Below, one piece after another: positions 1-4,702 of a stretch of 5,101 nucleotides of DNA. Origin of the DNA: Methylococcaceae bacterium (GTDB taxonomy: Bacteria; Pseudomonadota; Gammaproteobacteria; Methylococcales; Methylomonadaceae); assembly GCA_003155565.1 (NCBI GenBank), contig PMDM01000317.1:1-5101 (forward strand), in the 5' to 3' direction. A program made the position numbers and the translations under genes. Numbering within the stretch: the first letter of the stretch is position 1; each line of letters starts with the position of its first letter. The notes beneath the pieces are model-generated. The model ran no database searches. It was given only the letters and a program-made list of their open reading frames with translations, and was not told the DNA's origin.

Positions 1-566
1 AAGGCGATGAAGGTTTTACCCGTGCCTGTTGCCAATGTGAGCAGGATGCGTTGCTTTTCTTCGGCAATGGCGTTGAGTGCTTTGGTAACGGCGATTTCCT
101 GATAGTAACGAACGCCTTTCGTGCCGCCTACGTTCTCAAAAGGCACGGCATCAAACTTGTCGCGCCACGAATTCTGGTCGGAGAAGGTTTTTTGCCATAG
201 CTCATCCGGGGTAGGGAATGCTGCAACCAGCCCCTCACTGCCTGAACTCATAGAGATTTCGTAAATCTCTTTGCCGTTACTGGCGTAGGCGTAATCAATA
301 AGCAGCTTTTCGGCGTAGTTCTTAGCTTGCGCAACGCCCTCGCCTACTTCTTGTTGCTCGCTCTTGGCTTCAATCACGCCAATCTTGCGGTTTTTGTAGA
401 CCAGAATGTAATCGGCAATCATCGGTTTTGCCCGTTTGCCGCCCGTCTGGATTTTGCCAGCGGTGATGTGATACTCACGAAGCACCTTGGAATCTTCCAC
501 CACGCCCCAGCCACAGGTTGTCAGCTTAGGATCTATCAGTTCAGCTCTGGTTTCGGCTTCATTCAT
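1..566 (-). CDS. hsdR: Type I restriction enzyme subunit HsdR, N-terminal part (cut by window edge)
   Basis: This is the motor and nuclease subunit of a type I RM complex, which translocates unmethylated DNA using ATP and cleaves it. Only the first 188 residues are in the window and the frame stays open to base 1. The RecB-type nuclease core is visible: D52, then E66-A-K68 (D-x13-ExK), followed by Q80-x3-Y84, matching the QxxxY motif of HsdR nucleases. A Q-motif-like RYYQ (153-156) precedes helicase motif I, ATGTGKT (179-185, Walker A lysine K184). Walker A within the first 190 residues indicates a compact N-terminal region, shorter than in EcoKI or EcoR124I HsdR. The ATG at 566 overlaps the fic stop codon (TGA at 565-563) in an ATGA arrangement, with AAAGGG 8 nt upstream as a plausible Shine-Dalgarno. 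hsdR is therefore probably co-transcribed and translationally coupled with fic. No internal promoter was seen. Whether the rest of the gene is intact cannot be seen. Confidence 0.95.
   Translation of the reverse strand, partial: MNEAETRAELIDPKLTTCGWGVVEDSKVLREYHITAGKIQTGGKRAKPMIADYILVYKNRKIGVIEAKSEQQEVGEGVAQAKNYAEKLLIDYAYASNGKEIYEISMSSGSEGLVAAFPTPDELWQKTFSDQNSWRDKFDAVPFENVGGTKGVRYYQEIAVTKALNAIAEEKQRILLTLATGTGKTFIA
546..566. repeat. Direct repeat copy 1, at the hsdR start codon
   Basis: This stretch reads TCTGGTTTCGGCTTCATTCA plus a final T and encodes the first seven residues of HsdR on the minus strand. It matches 1904-1924 at 19 of 21 positions, with the first 14 identical. The two copies flank the entire fic gene and its promoter array. 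See the entry at 1904-1924. Confidence 0.6.
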
Positions 567-1693
567 TTAGGAAGCCCTTTAGGTTCATACCGCTTAAAAT
601 CATTGCCATCTCGCGTTAGCAACTGCATCAACTTGGAATGAATAAATACTTTTTCTTTGGTGACGGGAGCTTCAATCAATACGCCTATTTCAACTAACTG
701 CTTTAAATACTGTGAAGCGGCCTGACGCTTTGCAATTCCAGCATCAGCTAAGTTGCTAATTCGGCAATAAGGCAATTCAAAAATTAAACTCACCAGCTCA
801 TAACTGTAGACTTTAGGTAATTGATGACGCACATAGTCTGCCGTATGTTCTGATAATGCCCTAATCGCCGCAATTTTAGCGGTAGTCCAAGTGGCCGTTT
901 CTTCAACCCCTTTCAGCACATAAATGATCCAGGCTTCCCAATCCTGCTCGCGCGTCACTTGCAATAACAAACGGTAATAATCGGCTTTGTGCTGAATAAT
1001 GTAACGGCTCAAATATAAAATCGGCAGCGTGAGTAAGCCTTCCTGAATCAAAAACAGGCTATTCACCACGCGCCCGGTCCTGCCGTTACCATCGGTAAAC
1101 GGGTGTATCGCCTCAAACTGATAATGTCCAACCGCCATGCGGATCAATGGGTCTATATCTACCGCATTGTGTAAAAACCGCTCCCAATCGGCAAGCATTT
1201 CTCTCAATACCTTTTCGCCAAAGGGCGGTGTGTAGATGATTTCCCCTGTGACATCATTGGTCAAAGCGGTGTCTGATGTGTGACGCACATTCATCTGCAC
1301 ACCTTTTATTTGCGTACAGATTTCTTCAGCGGTGCGGGTATTCAATGGATATTGATTAAGTGCCTGATAACCCTCAAATAAAGCGCGACTGTAACGCAAA
1401 GCCTCTTTAGTAGCTGGGTCAGCCTGCTCTTCATTACGTACATGTCGAAACAGTTTGTCGGTAGTGGTAACAATATTTTCAATTTCAGAACTTGCACCCG
1501 CCTCTAGCAACGGCAGCGTATTAATCAACACGGCTTGGTTAGGTATTAATTCTGCCGCCTGCTTTAGTTCTGCCAACGCGGCGCGTGCTGTAATGCACTG
1601 TTTTAATATCGCTTTTGTCTCAATATCCACCTTGGGTGGCAAGGCAGGTAAAGCAAGATAAGGCTGATTGGGCTGCCAAGGCTGCATTCTCAT
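563..1693 (-). CDS. fic: Fic family AMP-transferase, class II, with C-terminal winged-helix-like region
   Basis: A 376-residue Fic enzyme expected to transfer AMP from ATP to a hydroxyl side chain of a target protein. The catalytic loop reads [12 protein letters not shown] at 197-208: H197 is the general base, D201 should bind the metal, and N203/R205/R208 should bind phosphate. An inhibitory helix motif [ST]xxxE[GN] is present N-terminally as S68-SEI-E72-N73. E72 should contact the ATP-binding arginine and keep the enzyme off, which makes this a class II (intramolecularly inhibited) Fic. Length and motif positions closely match Shewanella SoFic. The flap (about 150-160, [10 protein letters not shown]) precedes the core. 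Residues about 295-360 look like a winged helix ([25 protein letters not shown]), a possible DNA-binding tail. The start at 1693 has only a weak GTGA-like Shine-Dalgarno, and M3 (1687) is an alternative. The gene is preceded by its own promoter in an operator array and overlaps hsdR by 4 bp. The cellular target is unknown. Confidence 0.93.
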   Translation of the reverse strand: MRMQPWQPNQPYLALPALPPKVDIETKAILKQCITARAALAELKQAAELIPNQAVLINTLPLLEAGASSEIENIVTTTDKLFRHVRNEEQADPATKEALRYSRALFEGYQALNQYPLNTRTAEEICTQIKGVQMNVRHTSDTALTNDVTGEIIYTPPFGEKVLREMLADWERFLHNAVDIDPLIRMAVGHYQFEAIHPFTDGNGRTGRVVNSLFLIQEGLLTLPILYLSRYIIQHKADYYRLLLQVTREQDWEAWIIYVLKGVEETATWTTAKIAAIRALSEHTADYVRHQLPKVYSYELVSLIFELPYCRISNLADAGIAKRQAASQYLKQLVEIGVLIEAPVTKEKVFIHSKLMQLLTRDGNDFKRYEPKGLPK

Positions 1694-1712
1694 GTTTACA
1701 TTTCACGGTTTT

Positions 1713-1809
1713 ATCGACACATCTTCAATATATGTCGTTATGATCGACACGTCAATCATTTGTGTCGATGTTTTTGCATTTTATCGACACATATTGAAGA
1801 TATGTCGAT
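1713..1809. repeat. Long inverted repeat within the fic operator region
   Basis: The 23 bases at 1715-1737 and the reverse complement of 1785-1807 agree at 21 positions, including the bases between the half-sites (CTTCAAT against ATTGAAG). The outer flanks 1713-1714 and 1808-1809 also match. The arms enclose a 47-bp centre that holds a further ATCGACA-N13-TGTCGAT dyad. Identity beyond the heptamers suggests one arm arose by inverted duplication of the other, or that the inner bases are also read by a protein. Confidence 0.7.
1727..1755 (-). promoter_or_regulatory. Sigma-70 promoter of fic-hsdR
   Basis: On the minus strand the -35 is TTGACG (1755-1750, 5 of 6 to consensus) and the -10 is TATATT (1732-1727, 5 of 6), separated by exactly 17 bp. 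Transcription should begin near 1720, giving a leader of about 27 nt before the fic ATG at 1693. Half-sites of the TGTCGAT array lie within and on both sides of the promoter, so occupancy would exclude RNA polymerase. This is the only good promoter I found ahead of fic and hsdR. Confidence 0.7.
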
Positions 1810-1827
1810 GACATCGACATAAGCCCA

Positions 1828-1860
1828 ACGTGTATAAAAAATCATATTTTCTTATCACGT
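1828..1860. terminator. AT-rich hairpin in the PIN-fic intergenic region, possible weak terminator
   Basis: ACGTG (1828-1832) pairs with CACGT (1856-1860), ATAA (1834-1837) with TTAT (1852-1855), and AAAAT (1838-1842) with ATTTT (1846-1850), around a 3-base loop. T1833 and C1851 are single bulges. It lies 80 bp after the PIN toxin stop and just upstream of the fic operator array, where separation of the two units would make sense. The stem is AT-rich and has no distinct U-run after it, so terminator function is uncertain. Confidence 0.3.
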
Positions 1861-1903
1861 CATGATGAATAGGTTAAGTAAAGCGGGTTTTCTTTACATA
1901 ACA

Positions 1904-1924
1904 TCTGGTTTCGGCTTTATTAAT
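1904..1924. repeat. Direct repeat copy 2: fossil-like copy of the hsdR gene start
   Basis: This copy matches 546-566 at 19 of 21 positions, with TCTGGTTTCGGCTT identical, and lies 1358 bp away in the same orientation. Read on the minus strand it gives ATT AAT AAA GCC GAA ACC AGA, against ATG AAT GAA GCC GAA ACC AGA at the true hsdR start. Similarity stops on both sides, and the frame soon meets a stop. It looks like a leftover of an earlier hsdR 5' end, or a duplication produced when the fic cassette inserted. Chance similarity is unlikely but not excluded. Confidence 0.55.
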
Positions 1925-1939
1925 GAGCGTATTTGCAAG

Positions 1940-2392
1940 CTACAGTCGTGGTGAGAATTCCGGTAACTGCAACGCATGTGCTGGAGAAATAATCCGCACA
2001 CCAGAAGACAACAAGTTTTCGGACAAGACCAGCAAATCTTTGTCGCCAGTCACCAACCAGCCAGCTCCCGCCGCCAACGCAGCATGGATAAACTTGTCAT
2101 CCGCCGCGTCGCGAGAGAAAGCCAGTTCTGAGATCGACTGTGTAACATCAACCCAAAATGCAACAACATCAATATCGTGCAAGAGCTGCTTTCGATCCTC
2201 CATCGTCACATAGCGGTCAAACTTTGGCAGCCACAGCCGCTGCTTGAGTTCTTCAAATGTCTCCAGAGTCAATACGGGCTGACCGTGCCTGACCACTTGT
2301 CGTGTCAGTTGCGCTGGCGCACCTGCCTTAGTGAGCAAACCGCTAATCCAAACATTGGTATCAATAACGACACTAGACCCGCGAGGATTCAC
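1940..2392 (-). CDS. PIN-domain ribonuclease toxin (COG1569-like), partner of upstream Phd-type antitoxin
   Basis: A 150-residue PIN-domain protein, expected to cleave RNA with a divalent metal as the toxin of a type II toxin-antitoxin pair. The acidic residues expected of PIN folds are present: D11 in VVIDTNVW (8-15), E44 and E48 in LETFEEL (43-49), D95/D98/D99 in SRDAADDKFIHAA (93-105), and D117/D119 in TGDKDLL. The LVTGDKDLL block and the ISPAHAL tail (about 135-141) resemble the COG1569 'PIN family toxin component' group rather than short classical VapC. The start must be GTG at 2392, because an in-frame stop lies two codons upstream and no ATG follows before the catalytic D11. Only 7 nt separate it from the antitoxin stop and no good Shine-Dalgarno is seen, so translation probably depends on coupling to the antitoxin. 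All motif residues are present, so activity is plausible. Confidence 0.88.
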   Translation of the reverse strand: MNPRGSSVVIDTNVWISGLLTKAGAPAQLTRQVVRHGQPVLTLETFEELKQRLWLPKFDRYVTMEDRKQLLHDIDVVAFWVDVTQSISELAFSRDAADDKFIHAALAAGAGWLVTGDKDLLVLSENLLSSGVRIISPAHALQLPEFSPRL

Positions 2393-2399
2393 TGCTTAT

Positions 2400-2651
2400 T
2401 CAGCTCTCATCCGCCAATAACTCAGCCAGTTTCTCAGGGGTTAATCCGGCTCGCGCAGCGGCATCGGCGGTTTCGTCCATCGTTTTCAATAAACGATCCG
2501 CATAAAAAGCCCGCATTGCCTCGTAATCTTGTGCGCTTACCATCACGCCCACTACCCGGTCGTGACGCTTTACTTGAACTGGCTCGCGTTGAACCAGGTC
2601 GAGAAATTCACCAAACCGGGTCTTGGCTTCATTTGCAGTATAGGTTTGCAT
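2400..2651 (-). CDS. Phd/YefM family antitoxin
   Basis: An 83-residue antitoxin expected to neutralise the PIN protein encoded directly downstream and to repress their shared promoter. The N-terminal half (about 1-50) has the Phd/YefM pattern: TANEAKTRFGEFLDLV (5-20), then a basic strand VQVKRHDRVVGVMVSAQDYE (25-44), which forms the DNA-binding dimer. Residues 45-83 are helical, acidic at the end (EKLAELLADES), and should wrap the toxin. The ATG at 2651 follows GAGGAAA (2663-2657), a strong Shine-Dalgarno at good spacing. It is first in a two-gene operon with its own promoter. Phd/YefM antitoxins more often accompany Doc or YoeB toxins, but Phd-type antitoxins with PIN toxins of this group also occur. 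Confidence 0.88.
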   Translation of the reverse strand: MQTYTANEAKTRFGEFLDLVQREPVQVKRHDRVVGVMVSAQDYEAMRAFYADRLLKTMDETADAAARAGLTPEKLAELLADES

Positions 2652-2684
2652 TGCGCTTTCCTCGTATCCAGTAAGAATGGGGTT

Positions 2685-2713
2685 AATTTAACCGAATCGT
2701 TCGATTTGGTCAA
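2685..2713 (-). promoter_or_regulatory. Sigma-70 promoter of the Phd/PIN operon
   Basis: On the minus strand the -35 is TTGACC (2713-2708, 5 of 6) and the -10 is TAAATT (2690-2685, 4 of 6), with exactly 17 bp between. Transcription should begin near 2678, about 27 nt before the antitoxin ATG, leaving room for the GAGGAAA ribosome site at 2663-2657. The promoter sits wholly inside the 32-bp dyad. Confidence 0.65.
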
Positions 2714-2716
2714 ATT
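2685..2716. promoter_or_regulatory. Operator dyad covering the Phd/PIN promoter
   Basis: The 15 bases at 2685-2699 and the reverse complement of 2702-2716 match at 13 positions around a TT centre, giving a 32-bp imperfect palindrome. The central ACCGAATCG-TT-CGATTTGGT (2691-2710) matches at 8 of 9 arm positions. The dyad spans the promoter almost exactly, so a bound dimer or dimer pair would block RNA polymerase. The natural ligand is the Phd-type antitoxin, alone or with its toxin, as in conditional cooperativity of Phd-Doc. Its sequence differs from the TGTCGAT array ahead of fic. Confidence 0.7.
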
Positions 2717-2761
2717 GTGTGAAACAGTTCCTGCTTTGTCCATGACAGCGTCTTTGAATAA

Positions 2762-2842
2762 GTCCTTCGACAAACTCAGGACGAACGGCTATTGGTTGAT
2801 TCCGTTCGTGGTGAGCCTGTCGAACCATGAATGGAATCAACC
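2762..2842. repeat. REP doublet (REPIN-like) downstream of hsdS
   Basis: Two related units face each other: TTCGACAAACTCAGGACGAA plus CGG (2766-2788) and CCGTTCGTGGTGAGCCTGTC plus GAA (2802-2824). They match as inverted repeats at 19 of 23 positions around a 13-bp spacer. Each unit also folds alone; GTCCT (2762-2766) pairs with AGGAC (2778-2782) in the first. The core TTCGACAGGCTCACCACGAAC is, from memory, a widespread intergenic repeat in environmental proteobacteria. Such doublets are usually mobilised by RAYT-type transposases encoded elsewhere. None is encoded here. Confidence 0.7.
2794..2842 (-). terminator. Strong hairpin immediately after hsdS, possible terminator or mRNA 3' stabiliser
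   Basis: GGTTGATTCCGTTCGTGG (2794-2811) pairs with CCATGAATGGAATCAACC (2825-2842) over 18 bp with only two G-T positions, around a 13-base loop. It begins one base past the hsdS TAA (2846-2844). No U-tract follows on the minus strand, so it may protect the hsdM-hsdS mRNA from 3' exonucleases, as REP elements do, or need Rho. It also separates the RM unit from the Phd/PIN operon. On the plus strand it is equally stable. Confidence 0.5.
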
Positions 2843-2843
2843 C

Positions 2844-3977
2844 TTAATGCAACTGACCGCTAAATGCGCGGTTGAGAATAGCTTTTTTAAGTTCAGCAAA
2901 TAGCTGAAGTTTTTGTTGGTAAATGGCTTCCAGTTTTTTGGTTTCAGTTGAAAGGGTATCGAGTTTATGGACAATGGTTTGTTGGGTTTTTAATGCCACT
3001 TTCGGAACAACAAAATTTCGCAATGCTGTCAATGAAACCGTTTTTTGTGCAGTCCCTGTTGCAGTATCATTGGCTTGCATAAATGCTTGTGGAGATAATA
3101 TCCAATAATATAGCCACTTACTGCTTACATTTTCCATTGGCCTGATTAAACCAATATGTCGTTGAAAGCAAAATTCAAAATCATGTTCTATCAATACAGG
3201 AATACCATAAGATCCAGTAACAGTATATAAAACATCGCCTTTCTTTGGTTTTCTATTGGCTTTTAATTTTTCAAAATACTCTCTTGAAACAGTAAACGTA
3301 TTTGAAAAATCAATTTGGTGGTTTTGTTTATTGATATTTGAAATGGTTATAAATGGCACACCTTCTTGTGTTTTTGGTGGTGGCATATGGTCACCATCAG
3401 TAATGTCAATTGCCAATTCAAATAGTTTTACTTCTTCCCAGCGGCCACCTTTATTTTCAAACACCGATTGCAAATAACTCTCAAAAAGTTCTTTGGCGTT
3501 TTTGAGGTTTTTCTCGGCGTTGGCTGCGGCTGTGGCAATACCTTCAAATGCCTCGTCCAGAATGGCGACGATGCGTTGTTGTTCGAACCGGTCAGGAAAT
3601 TTTATTTTTAGCTCTTTTAAAAGCTTGTAGTGCCGCGCGTAACCTAATGTATCAAGTTTTGCAACCTGCAATTGGTAATAGAAGAACCGAGGAACAAGAA
3701 AGTCCTTGGGCTGTAATATCTTTACCCCATCAGCCCCAAGAACAAAATCAAAATTAATGTATTTCAAAACCTTAGTGTGGTCGCCAAAAATAACGACTGG
3801 TCTGTCCACCATAAATAAATCAGCATCTTTGTTCCAATAGCCGTTTATTAACCCAACTTCTTGGGAAACTACGGGATATGTGCCGTCATCCAAGAAGTCT
3901 TTTCTTTGTATTTTTGTTGAATAAACAACATGTTCAATGCAGCTTTCGAACGGTTGTGCTTGCCATCCAGTCTTCAT
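2844..3977 (-). CDS. hsdS: Type I restriction-modification specificity subunit HsdS
   Basis: A 377-residue DNA-recognition subunit that brings HsdM and HsdR to a bipartite target. It has the usual TRD1-coil-TRD2-coil plan. TRD1 spans about 1-130. The first conserved helix follows FPDRFEQQRIVAILDEAF (127-144) to about 172. TRD2 spans about 180-325, and the second helix runs from KTQQTIVHKL (330-339) to the terminal NRAFSGQLH (369-377). The two coil segments are internally similar (EQQRIVAILDEA against TQQTIVHKLDTL), as needed for pseudo-symmetric HsdM binding. I chose ATG 3977 because AAGGA lies 7 nt upstream. An in-frame ATG at 4004 would add nine residues and overlap the MNT gene, but has a poor ribosome site. 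The TRD-coding DNA, especially about 3000-3420, is visibly more AT-rich than neighbouring genes, which fits TRD exchange. The target sequence cannot be read from the protein. Confidence 0.93.
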   Translation of the reverse strand: MKTGWQAQPFESCIEHVVYSTKIQRKDFLDDGTYPVVSQEVGLINGYWNKDADLFMVDRPVVIFGDHTKVLKYINFDFVLGADGVKILQPKDFLVPRFFYYQLQVAKLDTLGYARHYKLLKELKIKFPDRFEQQRIVAILDEAFEGIATAAANAEKNLKNAKELFESYLQSVFENKGGRWEEVKLFELAIDITDGDHMPPPKTQEGVPFITISNINKQNHQIDFSNTFTVSREYFEKLKANRKPKKGDVLYTVTGSYGIPVLIEHDFEFCFQRHIGLIRPMENVSSKWLYYWILSPQAFMQANDTATGTAQKTVSLTALRNFVVPKVALKTQQTIVHKLDTLSTETKKLEAIYQQKLQLFAELKKAILNRAFSGQLH

Positions 3978-3987
3978 AGTAACATCC

Positions 3988-4284
3988 TTATTTCCTCCGC
4001 TCATAAAACACTACCCCCACACGATCAATGTGCGTTTTCAGTCCTTCATGCTTCAGGCTGTCGTAATGGGTTACATCAAACAAGTAAGGGGTGGGCAGGT
4101 TGTCGAGGGCTTCGAGCAAATCGGCCGAGCAGTCGGTGGAGCTGCTGAAGGCGATATCAATATCCGAGCCTCGCTGGTAAGTACCCTTAGCGCGTGAGCC
4201 ATAAATCTTGGCCCAGACAATTTCGGGATGCTGTTGCAGGCAGGTGGTGATCGCCGCCAAAACTTCTGTACTAAGGCCAAACAT
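3988..4284 (-). CDS. Minimal nucleotidyltransferase (MNT, HI0073-like), antitoxin-type partner of HEPN protein
   Basis: A 98-residue nucleotidyltransferase of the DNA polymerase beta superfamily. The active-site signature GSx10DxD is intact: G29-S30 in YGSRAKGTYQRGSDIDIA (28-45), D41 and D43, with D70 (LFDV) a likely third carboxylate. In studied HEPN/MNT pairs the MNT protein neutralises the HEPN toxin by adding AMP units to a tyrosine near its RNase site. The same reaction is inferred here. The ATG at 4284 overlaps the HEPN stop (TGATG, one shared base) and has no clear Shine-Dalgarno, so it is probably translated by coupling. hsdS begins 10 bp after its stop. Length is normal for the group, and no truncation is seen. 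Confidence 0.88.
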   Translation of the reverse strand: MFGLSTEVLAAITTCLQQHPEIVWAKIYGSRAKGTYQRGSDIDIAFSSSTDCSADLLEALDNLPTPYLFDVTHYDSLKHEGLKTHIDRVGVVFYERRK

Positions 4285-4694
4285 CAGGTCAGCCGCGCAA
4301 GTAAATATTGATGCAGCTCATCCAGTCCTGCGATGTAGCGCTGGCAAATGTGGTTCACTGCTTTGATGGCGCGCGCTTCGTCGTAGGTGTGGGCCATCAG
4401 GTTACGGTCTTCGAGCATGTCAATCCATAGTTGGCCATCGGTGATAATGTCATTGGCAAATGCCTGTTTAATCACTTCTCGCGGCAGTTTTACGTCGATG
4501 CCGTTGTAGTTGAGGTAGTCCTTCATGGTTTTCCAAGACAGTTCAAACGTCATCTCAAATGCCTTGATAAGCGCCATCTGAATCAGGTCATTGTTAGGCG
4601 TTTGCTCATTAATCTGAATAGCGTGCTGTAAGCGTTGATAAGCCGATTGCAGATTTTCAAAGCGTTGTTTCCAGCGGATGTCTTGCATCGTCAT
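4284..4694 (-). CDS. HEPN-domain protein, HI0074 family (nucleotidyltransferase 'substrate-binding' partner, likely toxin)
   Basis: A 136-residue all-helical HEPN protein like Haemophilus HI0074 (TIGR01987 type). The block WIDMLEDRNLMAHTY (90-104) carries the RX4HXY motif: R97, H102 and Y104. R and H are the RNase residues of active HEPN toxins. The tyrosine is the residue AMPylated by the partner nucleotidyltransferase in characterised HepT/MntA systems. An upstream conserved stretch is FEMTFELSWKTMKDYL (46-61). AAGGAG sits only 3 nt from the ATG at 4694 but 9 nt from a second in-frame ATG at 4688 (M3), so the true start may be two codons later. It lies 8 nt after the hsdM stop and overlaps the MNT gene by one base, so all are one transcript. 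Toxicity is inferred from the family. Confidence 0.88.
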   Translation of the reverse strand: MTMQDIRWKQRFENLQSAYQRLQHAIQINEQTPNNDLIQMALIKAFEMTFELSWKTMKDYLNYNGIDVKLPREVIKQAFANDIITDGQLWIDMLEDRNLMAHTYDEARAIKAVNHICQRYIAGLDELHQYLLARLT

Positions 4695-4702
4695 ATTCTC
4701 CT

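Larger units (their letters stand above)
1713..1819. promoter_or_regulatory. Array of seven ATCGACA/TGTCGAT half-sites upstream of fic
   Basis: Seven heptamers start at 1713, 1733, 1743, 1763, 1783, 1803 and 1813, so every start-to-start step is 10 or 20 bp. Orientation alternates: ATCGACA at 1713, 1743, 1783 and 1813, and TGTCGAT at 1733 (as TGTCGTT), 1763 and 1803. They form three dyads ATCGACA-N13-TGTCGAT and two compact dyads TGTCGAT-N3-ATCGACA. The compact dyad at 1801-1821 is a perfect palindrome with 10-bp arms (TATGTCGATG and CATCGACATA) around one central base. Four half-sites lie on the fic promoter: one just downstream of the -10, two inside the spacer, one just upstream of the -35. 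This is the expected geometry for cooperative binding of a dimeric repressor. The regulator is unknown; the winged-helix-like tail of Fic is the nearest candidate. Confidence 0.8.

Noticed and set aside
1878..1897. Small hairpin GTAAAG...CTTTAC after the PIN gene
   Set aside because: A 6-bp AT-rich stem with an 8-base loop and no U-run on the minus strand is too weak to call a terminator.
1694..1939. Possible CRISPR array or phage attachment site in the repeat-rich intergenic region
   Set aside because: Repeats are 7-bp half-sites with alternating orientation and no unique spacers of CRISPR length, and no integrase or tRNA gene is present.
2177..2674. A 165-codon plus-strand reading frame
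   Set aside because: It lies antisense to the well-supported Phd and PIN genes and reads as low-plausibility protein; it is a shadow frame.
2570..2773. A 67-codon minus-strand reading frame starting upstream of the Phd antitoxin
   Set aside because: It overlaps the antitoxin in another frame, includes its promoter and operator, and shows no recognisable protein pattern.
3977..4004. HsdS start at ATG 4004
   Set aside because: It would overlap the MNT gene and has a poor ribosome site, while ATG 3977 has AAGGA at 7 nt and starts at the usual HsdS N-terminus.
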